DNA from: Agrococcus sp. Marseille-P2731
Lineage (GTDB): Bacteria > Actinomycetota > Actinomycetes > Actinomycetales > Microbacteriaceae
DNA: 64,000 bases
Reading direction: 5' to 3'
Assembly (NCBI RefSeq): GCF_900117395.1
Contig: NZ_FPEG01000003.1
Location: 1,178,001 to 1,242,000, forward strand
The notes under the pieces were generated by a model that saw only the letters and a program-made list of their open reading frames with translations, was not told the DNA's origin and did not search any database. The translations under genes were made by a program, and so were the position numbers. Positions 33,101-41,825 of this stretch are shown in pieces (position 1 is the stretch's first letter; each line of letters begins with the position of its first letter).

Positions 33101-35359
33101 GTGACTGACACGACCACTGATCTGCCGGTCTGGCCCGGAGACGCCTACCCGCTGGGTGCCACGTTCGACGGCACCGGCACCAACTTCGCACTCTTCACCG
33201 AGTCGGCCGAGAAGGTCGAGCTGTGCCTCTTCGACGATGACGATGTCGAGACGCGCGTCGAGCTGCGCGAGGTGGACGCCTACGTCTGGCACGGCTACCT
33301 GCCGACCGTGCAGCCCGGCCAGCGCTACGGCTACCGCGTGCACGGCCCCTACGAGCCGGAGCGCGGCCTGCGGCACAACCCCAACAAGCTGCTGCTCGAC
33401 CCCTACGCGAAGGCGACGAGCGGCTCGATCACGTGGGGGCAGCCGCTCCACAGCTATGACTTCGGCGACCCGCTCAGCCGCAACGACGACGACTCCGCCA
33501 GCAACATGGTGAAGGGCGTCGTCATCAACCCCTTCTTCGACTGGACGGGCGACCGCTACCCGCGCACGCCCTACAACGAGACCGTCATCTACGAGGCGCA
33601 CGTCAAGGGGCTGACGCAGACCCACCCCGACCTGCCCGAGTCGCTGCGCGGCACCTATGCGGGCCTCGCGCACCCGTCGATCATCAGCCACCTGCAGAAG
33701 ATCGGCGTCACCGCCCTCGAGCTCATGCCCGTGCACCAGTTCGTGCACGACGCGACGCTGGCCGAGAAGGGGCTGCGCAACTACTGGGGCTACAACACGC
33801 TCAGCTTCTTCGCGCCGCACGCGGAGTACGCCGGGACCGGCGAGCTCGGCCAGCAGGTGCAGGAGTTCAAGGCCATGGTCAAGGCCATGCACGCCGCCGG
33901 CATCGAGGTGATCCTCGACGTGGTCTACAACCACACCGCAGAGGGCAACCACCTGGGCCCGACGCTCAGCTGGCGCGGCATCGACAACCAGGCCTACTAC
34001 CGCCTGGTCGAGGGCGACGAGCAGCACTACATGGACTACACGGGCACGGGCAACAGCCTCAACGTCGCCCACCCGCACTCGCTGCAGATGATCATGGACA
34101 GCCTGCGCTACTGGGTCACCGAGATGCACGTCGACGGCTTCCGCTTCGACCTCGCCGCGACCCTGGCGCGCGAGTTCTACGACGTCGACAAGCTCTCGAC
34201 CTTCTTCGAGCTCGTGCAGCAGGACCCGGTGATCAGCCAGGTGAAGCTCATCGCAGAGCCCTGGGACATCGGCCCCGGTGGCTACCAGGTCGGCAACTTC
34301 CCCCCGCAGTGGACGGAGTGGAACGGCAAGTACCGAGACCAGGTGCGCGACTTCTGGCGCGGCGAGCCGACGGCGCTCGGCGAGTTCGCCAGCCGCCTGG
34401 CCGGCTCTGCGGACCTGTACGAGCACTCGGGACGGCGACCCGTCGCATCCATCAACTTCGTCACCGCGCACGACGGCTTCACGCTGCGCGACCTCGTCAG
34501 CTACAACGAGAAGCACAACGACGCCAACGGCGAGGACGGCAACGACGGCGAGAGCCACAACCGCTCCTACAACTACGGGGCGGAGGGACCGACCGACGAC
34601 CCCGAGATCCTTCGGGTGCGCGCGCGACAGCAGCGCAACTTCATCGCCACGCTGCTGCTGAGCCAGGGGGTGCCGATGCTGCTGCACGGCGACGAGCTCG
34701 GCCGCACGCAGCACGGCAACAACAACACCTACGCGCAGGACTCCGAGATCAGCTGGATCGACTGGGAGAGCATCGACCAGCCGCTCATCGAGTTCACGGC
34801 TGCCGTCGCGAGGCTGCGGCAGGATCACCCGACCTTCCGTCGCAAGCGATTCTTCACCGGCAAGACCGTGCGCACCGGCGACAGCGAGCGCCTGAACGAC
34901 ATCGTCTGGCTGCGCGTCGACGGCACCCCCATGGAGGACGGCGACTGGCAGGAGGCGGAGGCCGAGAAGACGCTCGGCATGTACCTCAACGGCCACGGCA
35001 TCGCCGGTCGCGGAGAGCGCGGCGAGGTCATCACCGACAACCACTTCCTCATCTACTGCAACGCCTCGGAGGAGGAGCGCGAGCTCGTCTTCCCGCCGAG
35101 CGAGTACGCCGAGGCGTGGGACGTCGTCATCGACACGAGCGCGCAGGAGGAGCGGCAGGGCCCGATCAAGGCAGGCGACAAGGGACGGATCGCGGCCCGC
35201 ACCGTCGCCGTGCTGCGCGAGCACGTGCCGCCGGTCGAGCACGACTACTCGGTGTCGGCCTCGATCGCCGCGGCGACCGGCTCCATCACCATCATCGAGT
35301 CGTCGAAGAGCGATCACCGACCGCTCAACGCCACCAGCGAGCAGACCGCGAGCGACTGA
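33101..35359 (+). CDS. glgX: Glycogen debranching enzyme (GlgX/TreX)
   Basis: A 752-residue isoamylase-type GH13 enzyme that cuts alpha-1,6 branches of glycogen. The N-terminal CBM48-like domain (GATFDGTGTNFALFTESAEKV) is followed by the catalytic barrel with EVILDVVYNH, the nucleophile in VDGFRFDLAA, the acid/base in LIAEPWDIG and the third acid in NFVTAHDGFTL. As the first gene of a TreX-TreY-TreZ operon it supplies linear maltodextrins. GTG 33101 is set by a TACACT box six bases upstream. The last 70 residues are a small beta domain ending in a Ser/Thr-rich tail. Confidence 0.95.
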   Translation: MTDTTTDLPVWPGDAYPLGATFDGTGTNFALFTESAEKVELCLFDDDDVETRVELREVDAYVWHGYLPTVQPGQRYGYRVHGPYEPERGLRHNPNKLLLDPYAKATSGSITWGQPLHSYDFGDPLSRNDDDSASNMVKGVVINPFFDWTGDRYPRTPYNETVIYEAHVKGLTQTHPDLPESLRGTYAGLAHPSIISHLQKIGVTALELMPVHQFVHDATLAEKGLRNYWGYNTLSFFAPHAEYAGTGELGQQVQEFKAMVKAMHAAGIEVILDVVYNHTAEGNHLGPTLSWRGIDNQAYYRLVEGDEQHYMDYTGTGNSLNVAHPHSLQMIMDSLRYWVTEMHVDGFRFDLAATLAREFYDVDKLSTFFELVQQDPVISQVKLIAEPWDIGPGGYQVGNFPPQWTEWNGKYRDQVRDFWRGEPTALGEFASRLAGSADLYEHSGRRPVASINFVTAHDGFTLRDLVSYNEKHNDANGEDGNDGESHNRSYNYGAEGPTDDPEILRVRARQQRNFIATLLLSQGVPMLLHGDELGRTQHGNNNTYAQDSEISWIDWESIDQPLIEFTAAVARLRQDHPTFRRKRFFTGKTVRTGDSERLNDIVWLRVDGTPMEDGDWQEAEAEKTLGMYLNGHGIAGRGERGEVITDNHFLIYCNASEEERELVFPPSEYAEAWDVVIDTSAQEERQGPIKAGDKGRIAARTVAVLREHVPPVEHDYSVSASIAAATGSITIIESSKSDHRPLNATSEQTASD

Positions 35360-35373
35360 TCAAGGAGACCACC

Positions 35374-37719
35374 GTGCGCACGCCGCAGAGCACCTACCGA
35401 CTGCAGATCACGCAGGCGTTCACCCTGTTCGACGCCGCCGAGCGGCTCGAGGCGCTCGCCGACCTGGGGGTCGACTGGGTCTACCTCTCGCCCATCCTGC
35501 AGGCCGAGCCGGGGAGCGACCACGGCTACGACGTCGTCTCGCACGCGCGCGTCGACGAGTCCAGGGGCGGCGCTGCGGGGCTGGATGCGGTGGCGCGCGA
35601 GGCGCGCAGGCTCGGCATGGGCGTGCTGGTCGACATCGTCCCGAACCACATGGGCGTCGCGACGCCGGAGCACAACGAGTGGTGGTGGCAGCTGCTGCGC
35701 GAAGGGCGCGAGGGCGCGATCGCGGATGCGTTCGACATCGATTGGGAGGCGGGCGGCGGCACGCTGCTGCTGCCGATCGTCGGCGACGACGACTGGTCGG
35801 AGGATGGCACGGTCGGGCACCTGGAGCTCGAGCGCGACGAGCGCGGCGAGGCCGTGGCGCTGCGCTACTGGGACACCCGGCTGCCGGTCGCGGCCGGCAC
35901 CGGCGCGGGCACCCCGCAGGAGGTGCTGGAGCGCCAGCACTACCGGCTCGGCCACTGGAAGCAGGGCGACGACCAGCTGAACTACCGGCGCTTCTTCGCG
36001 GTGACCACGCTCGCCGCGGTGCGCGTCGAGCTGCCGGAGGTCTTCGCCTCCACCCACGTCGAGATCGAGCGCTGGTTCCACGAGGGCCTCGTGCAGGGCC
36101 TGCGCGTCGACCACCCGGACGGCCTGCGCGACCCGGCAGGCTACCTCGAGGACCTCGACCGGATCACGGGCGGCGCCTTCGTGCTGGTCGAGAAGATCCT
36201 CGAGCCCGGCGAGCAGCTGCCGCGCTGGGCGACGGCGGGCACCACCGGCTACGACACGCTCGGTGCCATCGACCGGGTGCTGACCGACGCATCCGCCGCC
36301 GAGGCGCTCGACGCGCTCGACGCTCGCCTGCGCGGCGGCGAGGCCGTCGACTGGGCAGAGCTGACGCACCGCACGAAGCGTCGCATCGCCGACACGATCC
36401 TGCGCGCTGAGGTGCTGCGGCTGGAGCGCGAGGTGCGGGCCGGCGAGGACGGCGAGGACATGCCGGCTGACACCGCTGACGCGATCGCCGAGCTGCTCGC
36501 ATGCTTCCCGGTCTACCGCTCCTACCTGCCGGAGGGGCGCGAGCACCTCGGCACCGCCGCGGAGCGCGCGAAGCACCACCGGCCAGACCTCGGCGACACC
36601 GTGGACGCGCTGCTGCCCGTGCTCGGCAACCCGCGCCAGCCCGCCGCCCTGCGCTTCCAGCAGACGAGCGGCATGGTCATGGCGAAGGGCGTCGAGGACA
36701 CCGCGTTCTACCGCTACTCGCGACTCACGAGCCTCAACGAGGTGGGCGGCGACCCCGAGGTGTTCTCGATCGAGCCGCGCGACTTCCACGCGATGATGGC
36801 GCAGCGCCAGGCAGAGTGGCCGCACGCGATGAACGCGCTCTCGACGCACGACACGAAGCGCGGCGAGGATGTGCGGGCGCGCATCACCACGATCGCCGAG
36901 CTGCCGACCGCGTGGGAGGAGCTGCTCGACAAGCTGCTCGTCTTCGCACCGCGTCAGGGCCGGGCGTTCGTGAACCTGCTGCTGCAGGCGGTCATCGGCG
37001 CCTGGCCCGCGAGCGAGGATCGCCTGATCGCCTACATGGAGAAGGCGGCGCGCGAGGCCGACGCGATCACGCACTGGACCGACCCCGACACCCGCTTCGA
37101 GTCGCACCTGGCCGAGCTCGTGCGCAACGTGGTCGCCGAGCCCGCGCGCAGCGACGTCGAGGCCTTCCTCGCCCAGACCGAGGCGGGCTTCCGCGCCAAC
37201 GTGCTCTCGGCGAAGCTGCTCAACCTCACGATCCCCGGGTTCCCCGACATCTACCAGGGCTCGGAGGCGCTCGAGCAGTCGCTCGTCGACCCCGACAACC
37301 GCCGGCCGGTCGAATGGGCGCGCATGGATGCACTGCGCGAGCAGGCGCGCGAGCCCCTGTCGAGCGAGTGGTCGGCCGACGACGACCTCGAGCTGGCGAA
37401 GACCCGCCTCGTCCGCGAGGCGCTGCGCCTGCGACGCGAGCACCCGGAGCGCTTCGACGACTACGCGCCGCTGCTCGCGCACGGGGAGTCTGCCGAGCAC
37501 GCGATCGCCTTCGACCGCGGGGGAGCGGTCGCGATCGCGACCAGGCTGCCGATCGCGCTCGCGGCGCGCGGCGGCTGGGGCGACACGACGATCCAGCTGC
37601 CGGAGGTCGAGGGCGGGTGGCGCGAGCTGCTGACCGGTCGCGCGATCGCCGGCGGCGAGGTGCTGCTGGCCGAGCTGCTGGGCGGTCTGCCGGTGGCGCT
37701 CCTGACGCGAGAGGGATGA
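35374..37719 (+). CDS. treY: Malto-oligosyltrehalose synthase
   Basis: A 781-residue GH13 enzyme that turns the reducing-end alpha-1,4 bond of maltodextrins into the alpha,alpha-1,1 bond of trehalose. Recognisable parts are STYRLQITQAFTLFDAAERL at the N terminus, VDIVPNHMGVA, the nucleophile in LRVDHPDGLRDP, the acid/base in FVLVEKILEPGEQL and the third acid in ALSTHDTKRGEDV. TAVE-type features of other families are absent. GTG 35374 has AAGGAG seven bases before it and lies 14 bases after the glgX stop. It overlaps or abuts treZ downstream. Confidence 0.95.
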   Translation: MRTPQSTYRLQITQAFTLFDAAERLEALADLGVDWVYLSPILQAEPGSDHGYDVVSHARVDESRGGAAGLDAVAREARRLGMGVLVDIVPNHMGVATPEHNEWWWQLLREGREGAIADAFDIDWEAGGGTLLLPIVGDDDWSEDGTVGHLELERDERGEAVALRYWDTRLPVAAGTGAGTPQEVLERQHYRLGHWKQGDDQLNYRRFFAVTTLAAVRVELPEVFASTHVEIERWFHEGLVQGLRVDHPDGLRDPAGYLEDLDRITGGAFVLVEKILEPGEQLPRWATAGTTGYDTLGAIDRVLTDASAAEALDALDARLRGGEAVDWAELTHRTKRRIADTILRAEVLRLEREVRAGEDGEDMPADTADAIAELLACFPVYRSYLPEGREHLGTAAERAKHHRPDLGDTVDALLPVLGNPRQPAALRFQQTSGMVMAKGVEDTAFYRYSRLTSLNEVGGDPEVFSIEPRDFHAMMAQRQAEWPHAMNALSTHDTKRGEDVRARITTIAELPTAWEELLDKLLVFAPRQGRAFVNLLLQAVIGAWPASEDRLIAYMEKAAREADAITHWTDPDTRFESHLAELVRNVVAEPARSDVEAFLAQTEAGFRANVLSAKLLNLTIPGFPDIYQGSEALEQSLVDPDNRRPVEWARMDALREQAREPLSSEWSADDDLELAKTRLVREALRLRREHPERFDDYAPLLAHGESAEHAIAFDRGGAVAIATRLPIALAARGGWGDTTIQLPEVEGGWRELLTGRAIAGGEVLLAELLGGLPVALLTREG

Positions 37720-37721
37720 GC

Positions 37722-39509
37722 ATGACCGAGCACGACTACCGGGTGTGGGCGCCGAAGGCTTCGCGGATGCGCGTGGTGGTCGGCGAGCTGAGCGTCGAGA
37801 TGGCGCCGGAGGCCGGCGGCTGGTGGCACGCCGTCGCGGCGGCGGGCGACTACGGCTTCCAGATCGACGACGACGACGCGGTGCTGCCCGACCCGCGGTC
37901 CCTCCGCCAGCCCGCCGGGGTGCACGAGCGCTCGCGCGTGTGGGACGCATCCGCCCATGACTGGAGCGACGGCGCCTGGACGGGCCGGCCCATCGCCGGC
38001 GGCGTGCTGTACGAGCTGCACGTGGGCACCTTCACCGAGGAGGGGACGCTCGACGCGGCCGCCGAGCGGCTCGACCACCTGCTCGAGATCGGCGTGACCC
38101 ACGTCGAGGTGCTCCCGGTGAACGGCTTCAACGGCACCCACAACTGGGGCTACGACGGGGTGGCGTGGTTCGCCGTGCACGAGGGCTACGGAGGCCCGGC
38201 CGCCTATCAGCGCTTCGTCGACGCCGCGCACGCCGCGGGGCTCGCGGTCGTGCAGGACGTCGTCTACAACCACCTGGGCCCCTCCGGCAACTACCTGCCG
38301 CAGTTCGGCCCCTACCTCTCGAGCGAGGGGCGCTCGACCTGGGGTGAGCACGTCAACCTGGCCGACCCCGAGGTGCGGCGCTACGTGCTCGACAACGTGC
38401 GCTACTGGTTCGAGCGGATGCACGTGGATGCGCTGCGCCTGGACGCGGTGCACGCGCTCGTCGACGACGCCTCGGTGGAGGCGGGCCGCCCGCACATCCT
38501 CGAGGAGATGGCGATCGAGACGGCGGCGCTCGCCGCGCACCTCGGGCGACCGCTCGAGCTGATCGCCGAGAGCGACATGAACGACCCGAAGCTCATCACG
38601 CCCCGCGAGGGCGGCGGCTGGGGTCTCGACGCGCAGTGGTCCGACGACTTCCACCACGCCCTGCACGTCGCGCTGACGGGCGAGACGCACGGGTACTTCG
38701 AGGACTTCGCGCCGCTCGCCTCGCTCGGCAAGACGCTCGAGCGCGGCTTCTTCCACGACGGCACCTACTCGACGTTCCGGGAGCGCGTCCACGGGCATCC
38801 GATCGACACCGAGCACGCGCCCTCGTGGCGACTGGTCGTCAGCGCCCAGAACCACGACCAGATCGGCAACCGCGCGCGCGGCGACCGCATCACCGAGGTG
38901 CTCTCGGAGTCGCAGCTGCTGTGCGCGGCGCTGCTGCTCTACGGCGGCCCGTCGACGCCGATGCTCTTCCAGGGCGAGGAGTGGGGCGCCTCCAGCCCCT
39001 TCCAGTTCTTCACCTCGCACCCCGAGCCCGAGCTCGGGCGCCTGACCGCCGAGGGGCGCCTGGCAGAGTTCGAGCGGATGGGGTGGGACGAGTCGGTCGT
39101 TCCCGATCCGCAGGACCCGGCCACCTTCGAGCGCTCGAAGCTCGACTGGTCGGAGCTGCGGCGTGAGCGGCACGCACGGGTGCTCGACGGGTATCGCGAA
39201 CTCGCTCGCCTGCGTCGCGAGCTGCCGGCGCTCACCGACCCGCACTGGACCGGCAACCGCGTCGAGGTCTTCGAGGAGGCTGGCGTGCTGCGCCTCCTCC
39301 GCGGCGCCCCGCACCCGTCGGTCGAGGAGCGCGCCGGCGCAGCCGGCACGCGTCACGAGACCCACCCCGTCGAGATCGTCATCAACTTCGGCGACAAGCC
39401 CCAGTCGATCCCCGTGAGCCGCACGACGCTGCGCTTCCAGACGCATCCGGATGTCGCGTTCTCGGGCGAGCTCTCGCTGCCGCCCGGCAGCGGCGCCCTG
39501 CTCGTCTGA
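37722..39509 (+). CDS. treZ: Malto-oligosyltrehalose trehalohydrolase with a palindromic-element insertion
   Basis: A 595-residue GH13 enzyme that releases trehalose from maltooligosyl trehalose. The N-terminal beta domain (YRVWAPKASRMRVVVGE) precedes the barrel with VVQDVVYNHLGP, the nucleophile in DALRLDAVHAL, the acid/base in LIAESDMND and the third acid in SAQNHDQIGNRA. ATG 37722 has GAGG seven bases upstream; ATG 37716 two codons earlier overlaps the treY stop and is an alternative. Residues about 532-549 (PSVEERAGAAGTRHETHP) are encoded by a copy of the element found at 49.1-49.2 kb and interrupt the C-terminal beta domain just before VEIVINFGDKP. The gene remains in frame and catalytic residues are intact. 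Confidence 0.94.
   Translation: MTEHDYRVWAPKASRMRVVVGELSVEMAPEAGGWWHAVAAAGDYGFQIDDDDAVLPDPRSLRQPAGVHERSRVWDASAHDWSDGAWTGRPIAGGVLYELHVGTFTEEGTLDAAAERLDHLLEIGVTHVEVLPVNGFNGTHNWGYDGVAWFAVHEGYGGPAAYQRFVDAAHAAGLAVVQDVVYNHLGPSGNYLPQFGPYLSSEGRSTWGEHVNLADPEVRRYVLDNVRYWFERMHVDALRLDAVHALVDDASVEAGRPHILEEMAIETAALAAHLGRPLELIAESDMNDPKLITPREGGGWGLDAQWSDDFHHALHVALTGETHGYFEDFAPLASLGKTLERGFFHDGTYSTFRERVHGHPIDTEHAPSWRLVVSAQNHDQIGNRARGDRITEVLSESQLLCAALLLYGGPSTPMLFQGEEWGASSPFQFFTSHPEPELGRLTAEGRLAEFERMGWDESVVPDPQDPATFERSKLDWSELRRERHARVLDGYRELARLRRELPALTDPHWTGNRVEVFEEAGVLRLLRGAPHPSVEERAGAAGTRHETHPVEIVINFGDKPQSIPVSRTTLRFQTHPDVAFSGELSLPPGSGALLV
39317..39363 (+). repeat. REP-like palindromic element inside treZ
   Basis: This 47-base stretch matches the intergenic copies at 49146 and 49190: GGTCGAGGAGCGCGC at the left and GCACGCGTCACGAGACC at the right are shared exactly. 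The central arms differ but stay complementary (GCCGGC-GCA-GCCGGC here, GCGGCC-GCA-GGCCGC there), which shows that the hairpin, not the exact bases, is kept. It is read in frame. Confidence 0.85.
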
Positions 39510-39515
39510 CCCCTC

Positions 39516-39558
39516 GTCGACCGAGCCGCTCCGCGCCGCAGGCGCAGAGCGGGTCGAC
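39516..39558. terminator. Nested hairpin after treZ
   Basis: Outer arms GTCGACC/GGTCGAC, middle arms CCGCTC/GAGCGG and inner arms GCGCC/GGCGC around a GCA loop form one long stem in the gap between the convergent treZ and epimerase genes. It probably terminates treZ. Confidence 0.55.
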
Positions 39559-39627
39559 GCTCAACCGGTCAGGCGGCAGTCGAGCCGCTCTGGCGGCTCG
39601 GCCGACCGATAGGCCGGTTGAGCGTCG
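39555..39627. repeat. Second structured element: 14-base inverted repeat with internal hairpin
   Basis: CGACGCTCAACCGG (39555-39568) and its exact complement CCGGTTGAGCGTCG (39614-39627) enclose a perfect 8-base hairpin CGAGCCGC-TCTG-GCGGCTCG (39581-39600). It shares its GTCGAC edge with the preceding hairpin, so the two structures exclude each other in part. It can terminate the epimerase transcript. A close relative of its end, GGTCGACGCTCAGCC, lies at 2611. Confidence 0.6.
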
Positions 39628-39654
39628 CGGGATGCCAGCCTGCGAGAGCGGCGG

Positions 39655-40704
39655 CTACTCGAGCGGGCTGCGGGAGCGGTGCAGCGCGTTGCCCAGACCG
39701 CCGCGGCCGCCGAGGTGGGCGACCGTCTCGCGCAGCGTCTCGGCAGCGCCGCGCGCAGGCTGCCAGCCCAGCTCGCGCAGCCGGTCGGTCAGCATCACGG
39801 GCGTCACCGCTGCCATGTCGACCCAGCCGGGGTCGGTCGGGATCAGCCGCAGGCGGTACGCCACCGACACCACCGCCCGCACGAGCGGCAGCGGCACCGG
39901 CACCGTGCGGCGCGCGCCGACCATCGGGCCCACGAGCTCCGGGCTGACCGGCGGCTCCGTCGCCACGTTGAACGCTCCGCCTACCCCGGCGCGCAGCACC
40001 CGCCAGTAGGCCTCGGCGACGTCGTCGGTGTGCACCACCTGCGTCACGAGGCCCTCGGGCCACGGCAGCAGCGGCAGCCGCACCGCCGGCAGCGCACGCA
40101 GCAGCAGCCGCGGCACGAGCGCCCCGAAGAAGTAGTCGCGGATCTCGGGGGCAGCCTCCGCCTGGAAGGTCAAGGCGGGTCGCAGGCGCGCGACCGTCAT
40201 GGCCGGGTTGGCCAGCTCGACCTCGTCGAGGATGCGCTCGACGGCGCTCTTCTGGCGCGCGTAGTGCGAGGTCGGTGCGCCGTGGCGCGGGAACGACTCG
40301 TCGGCAGTGGCCGCGCCCGGCTCACTGCTGTCCGGCCGGCCGTAGGCGCCGAGGCTCGAGGCGTTGATGAGGTGCGGCACCCCGGCGGCCGCTGCTGCCT
40401 CGAACACCCGCCGCGAGCCCAGGACGTTCACCTGGTGCAGCTGCTCGAGATCGCGGTTGGGGCGGATGATCCAGGCCAGGTGCACGACGGCGTCGGCGCC
40501 GCGCATGATCTGCTCGAGCTCGGCGGGCGCCGTCGCGTGCGAGACGTCGACGCGGTGCCACTCGACGCCCGCGTAGGGCTCGCCGGCGCGATCCGGCCCG
40601 CGCCGCGAGACGCCGACGATCGAGGTGACCTCCGGGTCGCGGCGCAGCCGCCGCAGCAGGGCGGTGCCGACGTTGCCTGTCGCTCCCGTGACCACGATGC
40701 GCAT
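39655..40704 (-). CDS. NAD-dependent epimerase/dehydratase (extended SDR)
   Basis: A 349-residue extended short-chain dehydrogenase. The nucleotide motif is RIVVTGATGNVGTAL at the N terminus, the acidic adenine contact is in WHRVDVSHA, and the catalytic pair appears as HYARQKSAVE (Tyr and Lys of YxxxK) after the serine in NASSLGAYG. VTQVVHTDDVAEAYWR is the usual substrate-side helix. UDP-sugar epimerases and many other enzymes share these parts, so the substrate is open. ATG 40704 has TAGCGT six bases upstream on the minus strand, a leaderless start. Confidence 0.86.
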   Translation of the reverse strand: MRIVVTGATGNVGTALLRRLRRDPEVTSIVGVSRRGPDRAGEPYAGVEWHRVDVSHATAPAELEQIMRGADAVVHLAWIIRPNRDLEQLHQVNVLGSRRVFEAAAAAGVPHLINASSLGAYGRPDSSEPGAATADESFPRHGAPTSHYARQKSAVERILDEVELANPAMTVARLRPALTFQAEAAPEIRDYFFGALVPRLLLRALPAVRLPLLPWPEGLVTQVVHTDDVAEAYWRVLRAGVGGAFNVATEPPVSPELVGPMVGARRTVPVPLPLVRAVVSVAYRLRLIPTDPGWVDMAAVTPVMLTDRLRELGWQPARGAAETLRETVAHLGGRGGLGNALHRSRSPLE

Positions 40705-40710
40705 GGCGTC

Positions 40711-40716
40711 ACGCTA
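40711..40716 (-). promoter_or_regulatory. -10 box TAGCGT for the epimerase gene
   Basis: On the minus strand TAGCGT lies six bases before ATG 40704; leaderless pattern, in a divergent gap of only 75 bases. Confidence 0.5.
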
Positions 40717-40767
40717 CGCCGCCGGCCTGGGTGCCTGGTGCAGCGACCGCGCGCCCGCCTCGGGCGT

Positions 40768-40773
40768 TAGCGT
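40768..40773 (+). promoter_or_regulatory. -10 box TAGCGT for the acidic hypothetical gene
   Basis: TAGCGT lies six bases before GTG 40780, mirroring the identical box used by the divergent epimerase gene. Confidence 0.5.
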
Positions 40774-40779
40774 TGACCC

Positions 40780-41799
40780 GTGACCCAGACCGTCGGCGAG
40801 CTCGACTTCCCCATCCACGGCTTCCTCGAGACCCGCAGGGGGCCGATCGTCGACATCGCCCTGTCGAACAGCCCGACAGCGATCGCCCGCACCTACGTGC
40901 TCGTGCCCGACGGCGCCGGCGAGATCCCGCCGGGCACCTACAGCACGCTCGTGAAGCAGGTGGTCGACGTCGACGAGGAGTACGGCTGGGTCGTCGAGAT
41001 CGACCTCGAGCCGGAGGCGAAGGCCGCCGAGGTGCGCACCGACACGACCCTCGACGACGAGTGGGAGTCCGACGAGCGCGACCTGCTCATCGCATCCACC
41101 CCCGACCGCTTCCTGCAGGACGCCCCGCCGGAGCGCGAGGGCGATGCGCCCGTCAACCCCTTCGGGCTGTGGGCGATCGACGAGGGCGGCGTGCCCTTCC
41201 GCGTCGAGGCCGAGCTCGACGACGAGACCGGCGGGCTCGTGATCGAGGCCGCGACCCGCTTCGGCAAGGCGCGCCACCCGTGGGCGTACGGCGCCGTGCG
41301 CGCCGACACGCTCGTCATCGAGCAGCACGCGCTCGACGCCGCCGACGCGCTGCTCGACCTGCAGCTCTACGAGTTCGACGGCGACGACGATCGCGAGTAC
41401 GAGCGCTGGCAGGTCGGCACCCGCCGCGCCATCGAGGGTGCAGCGCGCGAGCCGCTGCCCGAGTTCGATCCGGGGGCATGGATGCGCTGGCTCACGCCCG
41501 TGGGCGGCGGCGACCCGGTCGCGTTCGGCGGCTTCCTCGAGCCCGAGGGCGGCTCCATCGAGCTGGCGCCCGTCATGCCGCAGGAGCCCGCGTGGGCCGC
41601 GGGCAAGGTGCTCACCATCCCGCGTGAGCGGCCCGACCAGGAGTTCGGCGCGAGCCGCGAGGTGACGGTCTACGGCAAGCCGTTCAAGGAGCTGCGCTCG
41701 TCGAACGCGAAGCTGCGCAAGCGCCCGGCGAGCCCGATCGGCCGCTTCGTGCTCGAGCCGGAGGGCTTCATGCCGGAGCGCTGGAGCGCGCTGGGCTGA
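40780..41799 (+). CDS. Acidic protein of unknown function
   Basis: A 339-residue soluble protein I do not recognise. It has no signal peptide, membrane segment, cysteine cluster or nucleotide-binding motif. It is strongly acidic and beta-strand-rich in pattern. Stretches that look constrained are LDFPIHGFLETRRGPIVD, WVVEIDLEPEAKA, ATRFGKARHPWAYGAVRAD and GRFVLEPEGFMPERW. The start at GTG 40780 is supported by a TAGCGT box six bases upstream. It is divergent from the epimerase and convergent with the GlxA-type regulator, so context gives no role. Confidence 0.7.
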   Translation: MTQTVGELDFPIHGFLETRRGPIVDIALSNSPTAIARTYVLVPDGAGEIPPGTYSTLVKQVVDVDEEYGWVVEIDLEPEAKAAEVRTDTTLDDEWESDERDLLIASTPDRFLQDAPPEREGDAPVNPFGLWAIDEGGVPFRVEAELDDETGGLVIEAATRFGKARHPWAYGAVRADTLVIEQHALDAADALLDLQLYEFDGDDDREYERWQVGTRRAIEGAAREPLPEFDPGAWMRWLTPVGGGDPVAFGGFLEPEGGSIELAPVMPQEPAWAAGKVLTIPRERPDQEFGASREVTVYGKPFKELRSSNAKLRKRPASPIGRFVLEPEGFMPERWSALG

Positions 41800-41825
41800 G
41801 CGCCGCCCGAGCCCGCGCCAGCCGC

